From: Novosphingobium resinovorum | GTDB lineage: Bacteria > Pseudomonadota > Alphaproteobacteria > Sphingomonadales > Sphingomonadaceae | Reading direction: 5' to 3' | Assembly (NCBI RefSeq): GCF_027922145.1 | Contig: NZ_BSFC01000024.1 | Span: 372,001 to 436,000 of the forward strand | Length of the DNA stretch: 64,000 nucleotides | In this document: positions 28,129 to 35,038 of the stretch, piece after piece | How the letters are laid out: each line of letters begins with the position of its first letter | How positions within the stretch are numbered: the first letter of the stretch is position 1 | The notes under the pieces: model-generated | Database searches by the model: none | Told to the model about the DNA's origin: nothing | What the model saw: only the letters and a program-made list of their open reading frames with translations | Translations under genes and position numbers: made by a program

Positions 28129-29199
28129 TCACTGCATTCTCGCCACTTGCGCGGCGGTATCGCGGAAGCACTGCTCGACGATGCGCGCGAAGAAGCGCCC
28201 CGTCTCCTTCGGCAATATCCCCGCCTCCGCCTGCGCCACCTTGTATTCGAGCAGGCACCCGGACTTGAATTTCGAGAGCACCGAGAACCATTCGAAGTCG
28301 CGAATGTCGCGCCCGGTGCCCGCGCAGTAATAGCGCGCCAGCTCCTGCTTCGTCGGGAAGTTGGCCGGGTTGTTGAGTGCGGTCGGGAACTCCCGGTCCG
28401 GATCGTCCTCGTCGCGCATGCCGCCGGTGAACCAGCCCATGTCGATCATAGGATCACCGATGGTGGACAGTTCCCAGTCGATCATCGCCGCAAGGCGCGC
28501 CGGAGGGCCGTGGCGGAACATCATGTTGGGGGTGCCGACATCGCCGTGGATGATCCCGCGCACTTCCTCCGGCATCCGCGCGTGCCGCAGCCAGTCCTCG
28601 GTTTCGGCATAGCCTTCGAGCACGCGGCCCTCGTAGCCGTAGCGCTCCTTGTAGGACGCCAGCTGGCCCGCCCAGCGATCGACCTGCCGTTCCAGGAACC
28701 GGCCCGGCTTGCCGTAGTCCCCCAGCCCGATCGCCTCGTGATCGACGTTGGCGAGCGCGATCAGCCCGTCGACGATGGCAAAGGGGATGCCGTATTCGCA
28801 AGGCATCGTATCGAAGGGCGGCTCGTTGTGAATCTTCTCGCCGCGCAAGTTCGGTGCCCAGCCCTCGACTTTCTCCATGACGTAGAACGGCGCGCCGACC
28901 ACGCTGTCGTCGGAACAGGACCCGTAGCACACCGGATGGGGCACCTGAGTGCCTTTGAGTGCCGTCAGGATACGCGCCTCGCGCAGCACGCCCTTCTCCG
29001 CTCCCGGCGGCGGCACGGCGGGTGGACGGCGCATGACCATCGGCTTCTCGCCCCGGTCGATCGTCAGCACCACGTTCGACGTGCCCCCCGAGAGTACCGC
29101 GGTGCGCAGCGGCCCCTTGCCCAGTTCGGGCACGAAGGCGTCCAGCCATTCGGTCAGCGGCCCGACTGGGGCCAGCCGGTCGAGATCGGCGTCCATCAT
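28129..29199 (-). CDS. Phosphotransferase (APH fold), LvaA/ACAD10-11 N-domain type
   Basis: The protein has 356 residues. Kinase features: a glycine loop LSGGTSNVV (37-45), catalytic loop HGDVGTPN (218-225) and metal-binding Asp241 in MIDWELSTIGDP. It has the length of the kinase domain fused to ACAD in animal ACAD10/11 and of LvaA, which phosphorylates the hydroxyl of 4-hydroxyacyl-CoAs. It is not an antibiotic kinase by context: it lies 7 bases after marR and 36 bases before the matching ACAD. No small LvaB-like partner gene is visible between them. Confidence 0.82.
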   Translation of the reverse strand: MMDADLDRLAPVGPLTEWLDAFVPELGKGPLRTAVLSGGTSNVVLTIDRGEKPMVMRRPPAVPPPGAEKGVLREARILTALKGTQVPHPVCYGSCSDDSVVGAPFYVMEKVEGWAPNLRGEKIHNEPPFDTMPCEYGIPFAIVDGLIALANVDHEAIGLGDYGKPGRFLERQVDRWAGQLASYKERYGYEGRVLEGYAETEDWLRHARMPEEVRGIIHGDVGTPNMMFRHGPPARLAAMIDWELSTIGDPMIDMGWFTGGMRDEDDPDREFPTALNNPANFPTKQELARYYCAGTGRDIRDFEWFSVLSKFKSGCLLEYKVAQAEAGILPKETGRFFARIVEQCFRDTAAQVARMQ

Positions 29200-29206
29200 C
29201 CTCTCC

Positions 29207-29665
29207 TCAGCGAGCGCGGAAATGCGCCTCTATCTGCCTGCGCACCGCGCGCAGCGCGGCCGTCGCGGCCGCGACTTCTTCGGAATCGAGCACCAACCGC
29301 GCAGCCAGTGCATCGGCGCGCGCGTCGATCTGACGCTTGAGCGCGGCGCCCTTCGCGGTCGGACGCAGCAGCATGGCGCGCTTGTGTGCGGGATTTTCGA
29401 AAGTCTCGACCAGCCCGGCATCGCGCAGGGCATTGGCGGCGCGCTGCACCAGCTGGCGCGCGTGGCCCATCGAGCGGCCGATCTGCGCGACGGTGGGGGC
29501 ATCTTGCGCCTCCACCACCGCGGTGAGCACCATGTGCTCGCTGTCGTTGAGCGCGCATCCCGCCCGCGCCTCGCCGAAGACGCTGCGCAGGCGGCCGTTC
29601 AGGCGGATGGTCTCATCGACCAGTCCTACCAGCGGATGACGCGACTCAGATACTCCCGTTTCCAT
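29207..29665 (-). CDS. MarR-family transcriptional regulator
   Basis: The 152-residue protein has the MarR winged-helix pattern: APTVAQIGRSMGHARQLVQRAANALRDAGLVE, then the wing segment HKRAMLLRPTAKG, and flanking dimerisation helices. It is the first gene of the unit running to the quinone-reductase-like gene. Two perfect palindromes lie at and just before its start codon, so autoregulation and control of the whole operon are likely. The ligand is probably an acyl-CoA or acid, by analogy. Confidence 0.88.
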   Translation of the reverse strand: METGVSESRHPLVGLVDETIRLNGRLRSVFGEARAGCALNDSEHMVLTAVVEAQDAPTVAQIGRSMGHARQLVQRAANALRDAGLVETFENPAHKRAMLLRPTAKGAALKRQIDARADALAARLVLDSEEVAAATAALRAVRRQIEAHFRAR

Positions 29666-29674
29666 GGAAACGGG
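29655..29674. promoter_or_regulatory. 20-bp perfect palindrome centred on the marR start codon
   Basis: CCCGTTTCC-AT-GGAAACGGG is perfectly symmetric and contains the ATG of marR on the minus strand. This position would let a bound dimer block transcription or the early elongation of the operon. It is a good candidate MarR operator. Confidence 0.55.
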
Positions 29675-29683
29675 GTGTCATGT

Positions 29684-29699
29684 TGACACGATCGTGTCA
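29684..29699. promoter_or_regulatory. 16-bp perfect palindrome upstream of marR
   Basis: TGACACGATCGTGTCA is perfectly self-complementary. A further TGTCA at 29,676-29,680 makes a third half-site (TGTCA-TGT-TGACA). It overlaps the stop codon of the esterase gene and lies about 20 bases before the marR start codon. Confidence 0.5.
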
Positions 29700-30770
29700 T
29701 TTCTTTGGAGGCGCGGCCTCGTCAAGCATCGCCCGGGCGACATGGAGGAACGCCGCCGTGTCGGTCTGGGCCGAAGGGATCGCCTTGCGGAACGTCGCGA
29801 AGCCGTGGATCAGACCCTTGCCCTCGAAGTAGGCGGTCGGCACCCCGGCCTCGACCAGTTTGGCGGCATAGGCACGGCCCTGGTCGCGCAGCGGATCGAG
29901 CCCCGCCGTCACCAGCACCGTCGGCGGCAGGCCCGCCAGATCACCGAGGATCGGCGAGGTGCGTGGGCTCTTCGAATCGGCCGCATAGTGCTCGGTAAAG
30001 CTCGCCATGCTCTTCGCGTCGAGCATGTAGCCCTCGGCGAACAGTTTCGAAGAGGGATAGAGCTTGCCGAAATCGGTCGCCGGATAGATCGGGATCTGCA
30101 TCACCACCGGCACCGCCGCAGGCTTGTCGCGCAGGGCCGCTGCCGTGATCAGCGTGAGGTTACCGCCCGCGCTGTCGCCGCTGAGGATCAGGCCGGTGAA
30201 CGCGCGCCCGAACGCCTTGCCGTTGGCCGCCACCCAGCGCGCCGCCGCCTCGCCGTCGTCCGGCGCGGCGGGCCAGGGGTTCTCGGGCGCGAGGCGGTAC
30301 TCGACCGACACCACCGGCAGGTCCAGTTGCCGCGCGATCTCCGCCGCAAGGCCGGCGTGAGTATCGATGCTGCCGAGCACGTAGCCGCCGCCGTGATAGA
30401 ACACCACAACCGGCCCGGGACCGCGCTCGGGGCGCGGATCGAACAGGCGCAGCGCCATCGGCCCGCCGGGCCCGGGCATCGTCACGTCCTTCGTGGTAAC
30501 GTTCCCGATCGGCAGATCCTGCTGCGCCATCGCCGCCAGCGCAGCAGGCGGCAGCTTGTGTATCTGCATCAGCAGTTCGCGCGTGAAAGGCGGGTTGGGC
30601 TTGGCGTAGAACGCCTTGAGATAGGCCGCGACGTCCGGGCGGACATCGGGCGCGGCGCTCGTTTCCTGCGCCGCAGGAGCTGCCTGTCCGGACGCGACCG
30701 GCGCCGTCGCCAGCATCAGGGCCATCACTCCGCAGCCTGCAATGCCGCGCATACCCGCCATTCTCTTCAT
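29697..30770 (-). CDS. Secreted alpha/beta-hydrolase, HSL-type esterase
   Basis: The protein has 357 residues from the ATG at 30,770, preceded by GGGGAAG. Residues 1-29 form a signal peptide ending near ASGQA, so the protein is periplasmic or secreted. Hormone-sensitive-lipase family motifs are HGGGY (126-130) and the nucleophile elbow GDSAGG with Ser200. The acid and histidine are in GLDPLRDQG and KGLIHGF. It could release an acid or alcohol from an ester outside the cytoplasm and so feed the CoA pathway. It is upstream of marR on the same strand. Confidence 0.88.
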   Translation of the reverse strand: MKRMAGMRGIAGCGVMALMLATAPVASGQAAPAAQETSAAPDVRPDVAAYLKAFYAKPNPPFTRELLMQIHKLPPAALAAMAQQDLPIGNVTTKDVTMPGPGGPMALRLFDPRPERGPGPVVVFYHGGGYVLGSIDTHAGLAAEIARQLDLPVVSVEYRLAPENPWPAAPDDGEAAARWVAANGKAFGRAFTGLILSGDSAGGNLTLITAAALRDKPAAVPVVMQIPIYPATDFGKLYPSSKLFAEGYMLDAKSMASFTEHYAADSKSPRTSPILGDLAGLPPTVLVTAGLDPLRDQGRAYAAKLVEAGVPTAYFEGKGLIHGFATFRKAIPSAQTDTAAFLHVARAMLDEAAPPKK

Positions 30771-30825
30771 CGACTTCCCCTCCTGTTCGGCCGGCGGCGC
30801 ATGTCCCGTCCGGCCCCGGCGGGGA

Positions 30826-33354
30826 TCAGTATACCCCGCCCTGCTCTTCCGCAAAGTTGCCCATGTCACCCGCCGCTGCCGCCGCATTCGCATCGCGCGC
30901 GTCGCGGGCACTGCGGATCGAGGCCACCAGCGCGTCGCGGCGGCGGCTGAACTCGTCCTCGGCGGTGTACTGGCGCGGTTCGGTGTCGGGCTTGAAGGCC
31001 TCCCAGATTACCGAGGCTTTCGGCTCGTCGGTAGGCTCGACGCCCATGACGCGCTTGCCGGTCACGCGGTCGATGCGGACCATACGGATGCCCTGCGGCG
31101 CCACGAAAGGCTGGTGCGACCAGCGGCCCGGCGTCGCCAGCACCACGTCCTTGAATATCGGCGCGGCGATGCGGCCACCCTGCGCGTAACCGCCCAGCGA
31201 GCGCGGCGTGTCGTAGCCGATGTAGACGCCGCCCACGTAGTCCTGGTTGCCGCCCATGAACCACACGTCGGTCGGGCCGTTGGTGGTGCCGGTCTTGCCG
31301 AACATTGGCAGCTTGAGGTCGCGCAGGCGCTCCGCCGTGCCGCGGGTGACGACGCCTTCGAGCATGTGCACGGTCTGGTACGCCGTCGGCGCGTCCATCA
31401 CCTGCTTGCCGACGCGCTGGATGCGCGGCATCGGCTTGCCGTCCCATTGCGCCATGTTGCAGGCGTTGCAGGTGCCCTTGTCGGCCCGCCAGATCACCTT
31501 GCCATTGCGGTCCTGGACGTAGTCGATCACCGAGCCGGAGAACTGCACGCCGTTGTTGGCCAGCGCCGCATAGGCGTTGATCATGCGTCCCACCGTCGTC
31601 TCGCCCGCGCCGAGTGCGAACGACAGGTACTTCTGGTAATCGCCGATGCCCATGTTGTGGAACGTGCGCGTGACCTTGGCCATGCCCACGTCGTTGGCGA
31701 TGCGCACAGTCATCAGGTTGCGCGACTGTTCGAGGCCCCAGCGCAGCGTATGACTGCCCGAACCGCCCGCACCGCCGAAGTTACGGAAGCACTTGTTGCC
31801 CAGACCCGCGCCCTGGAACACGCAGAAGGTGCCGTCGAGCACTTGCGTGGCGGGGGTCATGCCGTTCTGCAGCGCGGTCGCGTAGACGAAGGGCTTGATG
31901 GTCGAGCCGGGCTGGCGTTCGGCCTGCGTCGCGCGGTTGAAGCTGTCGATCCCGGAATCGAAGCCGCCCTGCATGGCAAGAATGCGACCCGAACCAGGCT
32001 GCTCGATGATCATGCCGCCCGAGACTTCGGGAATGCCGCGAAGCGCCCAGGTGCTGCCGCCCATCGGCTGGGCCGCGACCAGATCGCCGACCTTGGCCTT
32101 GTCGGAAATACCGGTCAGCGTGGAAACGTTGCCGTCGGAGAAGCCGATGCGCCCCGTGCTGCCCGAGGCATCGAGAATGACGCCGACGCGCCAGTCCTTG
32201 TAGTCGATCGTCTTGTTGGCGACGACGAGCTGGCTCTGCCAGTTCTCGAGGTCGCTCAGATGCGCGATCGGCCGCACGAAGCCGCGATTGCCGTGATAGA
32301 GCAGCAGCCCCTTGCGCAGCGCATCACGCACCGCGACCTGCATCTGCGGATCGAGCGAAGTGCGCACCCAAAGACCGCCCGCATAAACGCTGTTCGGACC
32401 GTCTTCGGCCTTTTCGCCGTACTTGCCGATCAGGCGGCGGCGAACTTCCTCCAGGAAGTAACCGTTCGACGGCTCGTACGTGCTGGTACGCTGTGTCACG
32501 AGGCCGAGCGGCTCCGCCTTGGCGGCGGCGGCGTCCTGCGCGCTGGCCCAGCCGTTGCGCACCATCTGGTCGAGCACCCAGTTGCGGCGCTCGATCGCGC
32601 GGTCCTCGTTCTTCTTGCGGCCGTAGACTTCCGGCGCACGCGGCAGAATTGCGAGGAACGCGCTCTGGCTGAGCGACAGGTCCTCGACGTCCTTGTCGAA
32701 ATAGGCGCGCGATGCCGCCTGCACGCCGAACGAACGGCGGCCGAGGGGAATCTCGTTGAGGTAGAGTTCGAGGATCTGCTGCTTGGTCAGCACGCCCTCG
32801 ATACGGCGGGCGACGATCATTTCCTTGAGCTTGCGCGTCACGGAATATTCGTCGCCGATCAGGATGTTCTTGGCGACCTGCTGGGTGATCGTCGAACCGC
32901 CCTTGGCGCGCACGCCCGAGCCGTACTTGGTGACATAATCCACCACCGCGCCCGCCAGACCACCGACGTCGACGCCGCCGTGCGTCCAGAACGTGCGGTC
33001 CTCGGCCGAGAGGAAGGCGTTGACCATCGGCCTGGGGAAATCGACAAAGCGCAGCTGCACGCGCCGTTCGCGGGCGTAAGAATAGACGATCTCGCCGTCC
33101 ATCCCGCGCACCATCGTCGGCAGCGGCGGCTGGTATTCCAGCAGCTTGTTGGCGTCCGGCAGGTCGTGGGCAAGGAACACCCAGAACGCGGCGATGCCGG
33201 CAAAGCCTGCCATGCACAGATAGCCGAAACGGCGCATCCACTTGCGTTCGTGCCAAGCCCTGCGCAGAGCGGCAAGGCGTCCCGGCCCATCGCGGCGGAT
33301 GCGGTAGGTCGCGTCTTCGGGCGGCTGTTCGCCGGGATCAATCGCGTCGGTCAT
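30826..33354 (-). CDS. mrcA: Penicillin-binding protein 1A (bifunctional transglycosylase/transpeptidase)
   Basis: The protein has 842 residues. A basic cytoplasmic N-terminus and one membrane helix (about 38-62) precede the GT51 domain with EDRTFWTHGG, KGGSTITQQ and RKLKEMIVARRIE. The transpeptidase domain has the SxxK serine in PGSTIKPF (about 483), SRN in EQSRNLM and KTGTT at about 688. It polymerises and cross-links peptidoglycan in the periplasm. Its C-terminus ends in an Ala/Asp-rich tail. A cell-wall amidase gene lies upstream in the same direction, separated by a repeat pair. Confidence 0.95.
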   Translation of the reverse strand: MTDAIDPGEQPPEDATYRIRRDGPGRLAALRRAWHERKWMRRFGYLCMAGFAGIAAFWVFLAHDLPDANKLLEYQPPLPTMVRGMDGEIVYSYARERRVQLRFVDFPRPMVNAFLSAEDRTFWTHGGVDVGGLAGAVVDYVTKYGSGVRAKGGSTITQQVAKNILIGDEYSVTRKLKEMIVARRIEGVLTKQQILELYLNEIPLGRRSFGVQAASRAYFDKDVEDLSLSQSAFLAILPRAPEVYGRKKNEDRAIERRNWVLDQMVRNGWASAQDAAAAKAEPLGLVTQRTSTYEPSNGYFLEEVRRRLIGKYGEKAEDGPNSVYAGGLWVRTSLDPQMQVAVRDALRKGLLLYHGNRGFVRPIAHLSDLENWQSQLVVANKTIDYKDWRVGVILDASGSTGRIGFSDGNVSTLTGISDKAKVGDLVAAQPMGGSTWALRGIPEVSGGMIIEQPGSGRILAMQGGFDSGIDSFNRATQAERQPGSTIKPFVYATALQNGMTPATQVLDGTFCVFQGAGLGNKCFRNFGGAGGSGSHTLRWGLEQSRNLMTVRIANDVGMAKVTRTFHNMGIGDYQKYLSFALGAGETTVGRMINAYAALANNGVQFSGSVIDYVQDRNGKVIWRADKGTCNACNMAQWDGKPMPRIQRVGKQVMDAPTAYQTVHMLEGVVTRGTAERLRDLKLPMFGKTGTTNGPTDVWFMGGNQDYVGGVYIGYDTPRSLGGYAQGGRIAAPIFKDVVLATPGRWSHQPFVAPQGIRMVRIDRVTGKRVMGVEPTDEPKASVIWEAFKPDTEPRQYTAEDEFSRRRDALVASIRSARDARDANAAAAAGDMGNFAEEQGGVY

Positions 33355-33413
33355 TGCGTGCGCCCTCTAGCACGGCGTTTTGGCGCAAGGAAACCACTCT
33401 CGTCGCAACTCTT

Positions 33414-33522
33414 CGTCGTCCCGGACCTGATCCGGGACCGCTGGCCGTAAACAGCGCACGAAGCTGCCCGCGGCCTGCCGCCCAAAGACCGCCACCGGTC
33501 CCGGATCACGTCCGGGACGACG
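33414..33522. repeat. Inverted pair of dispersed repeat (family B)
   Basis: CGTCGTCCCGGACCTGATCC, continuing to 33,440, recurs inverted at 33,496-33,522. It is the same element as at 17,374-17,495. It fills most of the 180 bases between the amidase and PBP1A genes. Confidence 0.85.
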
Positions 33523-33534
33523 CGTTCAGCCCGC

Positions 33535-34404
33535 TCAACCACCAGGGTTCCTTGCGAAATAGGCGCGGATCGCCTTCGCGCCCGCCTCCGCCAGCACCTG
33601 CTGCCCCTGCTTCGATCCCAGCGCCTGCGCGTCGTCGGGATTGTTGATGTAGCCCGTCTCGAACAGGATCGAGGGCATGTCGGGCGCCTTCAGCACCGCC
33701 AGCGCGGCGGCTTCAGGCCGGTCGCGGTGCATGCCGACGCCCGCGTCGCCCAGTTCGCGCAGCAGCAGCGTCGCGACTTGCGTAGAGCGCGCCTGCGCCC
33801 CGCGCTGCGAGAGGTCGAGCAGGATCGCGCCCACTTGCGCGCTCGTCTTCGACAGCTTGACGCCGTTCACGCGGTCGGCGCCGTTTTCCCGTTCGGCGAA
33901 CCGCTCGGCGGCCTGGCTCGATCCCTTTTCCGAGAGGACATAGACACTTGCCCCGCGCGCCGAATCAGCCTCGGCGCTGTCGGCATGGATCGAGACGAAC
34001 AAGTCCGCGTTCAGCCGCCGGGCAATGTCAGGGCGATCGGCGAGCGCGATGAAGCGGTCGGTGTCGCGCGTCAGGGCCACGCGCAGGCCGCCGCTTGCCA
34101 GCAGCTTCTCGCGCAGCGCCAATGCGATCTGCAGCGCCACGGCCTTTTCCTTCAGCGCTCCGGCCCCCGCGCCGGGATCGAAGCCGCCATGGCCCGGATC
34201 GATGACCACCAGCGGACGGCTGGCGTCGGGCGGCCCATCGACGCGCGGCAGGTCGATCGGCGCGTTCACCCCGGGCAGGTCGAAGCGGATGACGTAGTCG
34301 TAGCCCCCGGCCCGCACCGGCCATGCCCCGCTCACCGCGAACGCGGCGGCAAGCACCGCCAGCGGCGCGACGAAGACGAGGATCAACTGCAAGGTGCGCG
34401 ACAT
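33535..34404 (-). CDS. N-acetylmuramoyl-L-alanine amidase (Amidase_3, AmiC-like)
   Basis: The protein has 289 residues from the ATG at 34,404; a TTG 9 bases upstream is possible. A hydrophobic N-terminal segment (about 6-25) anchors or exports it. Zinc-amidase motifs are IDPGHGGFDPGA, the glutamate in LKEKAVAL, SIHADSAE and the C-terminal FETGYINNPDD. It cleaves the bond between muramic acid and the peptide stem, as in daughter-cell separation. There is no AMIN targeting domain, so it is shorter than E. coli AmiC. Confidence 0.9.
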   Translation of the reverse strand: MSRTLQLILVFVAPLAVLAAAFAVSGAWPVRAGGYDYVIRFDLPGVNAPIDLPRVDGPPDASRPLVVIDPGHGGFDPGAGAGALKEKAVALQIALALREKLLASGGLRVALTRDTDRFIALADRPDIARRLNADLFVSIHADSAEADSARGASVYVLSEKGSSQAAERFAERENGADRVNGVKLSKTSAQVGAILLDLSQRGAQARSTQVATLLLRELGDAGVGMHRDRPEAAALAVLKAPDMPSILFETGYINNPDDAQALGSKQGQQVLAEAGAKAIRAYFARNPGG

Positions 34405-35038
34405 TTGCGCCAAGGACTAAGCCGCGTTTGGCGGGCGGGCAATCCTGCGCCCCCGCGCTTTCCCACAGGCTGGTCAGCCGCTCCGCCCCGGGCCGATGCC
34501 CGCCAAATTCCAACGGTCCAAGCAACTTGCCGTCTTGCGTCATGAATGCTAGGCCAGCAGAACCGAGGCGAGGAATGCGCGTCGGTCCTCGCAATCCGGC
34601 AATACCATAACCATATGGCGCCGGACAGGACCGGCAGAGCCAGACGCAAGCCTCGGCCCAGGGAGCCGGAAATAATCCTTTTTCCGGAGCGCCTTATCAG
34701 GTTGAAGTGAGCCATGAGAAGCCAGTTGCCGCCTTGCCATTCGACGCCCGAAAGGGCGCGGGCGGCGTGGTCGCAACTTTCCGCGCGTTCTAATACGCCG
34801 CGCGTGTCTTCGCTCGCAGACGCACATGCTGCCACACATGCTACTGGGGCAGCCACTACTTTCGCCGCGCATGGAGCGCTGGATTGCTCCACCATTGCGC
34901 CAAAACTCGCCCCCTCAGTTTGGAACGCCGCCCCAAGTGGCCGCGTCGTGATTCTGCGGGGCGCATTCGCCTACAGTGAACATACGCGCATCCGCCAGGC
35001 TGATCCGGCCCGGCGTCGACGCGCACGGAGAATACCAA
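34405..35038. other. Long divergent intergenic region, probable rne promoter and 5' leader
   Basis: No gene is supported in these 634 bases between the amidase and RNase E starts. A hairpin CCGGAAA...TTTCCGG at about 34,671-34,692 and other GC-rich dyads are present. A long untranslated leader would fit the autoregulation of rne known in enterobacteria, but no conserved motif is recognisable by eye. Confidence 0.4.

Noticed and set aside
28129..29199. Aminoglycoside phosphotransferase (resistance gene)
   Set aside because: The APH fold is shared, but length and operon context match acyl-CoA kinase domains of the LvaA/ACAD10-11 type.
26743..29340. 865-codon plus-strand open frame
   Set aside because: Antisense to ACAD, kinase and marR genes with clear motifs; Arg/His/Gly-rich translation typical of reverse frames in GC-rich DNA.
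30742..33450. 902-codon plus-strand open frame
   Set aside because: Entirely antisense to PBP1A, which has all catalytic motifs; no recognisable domain.
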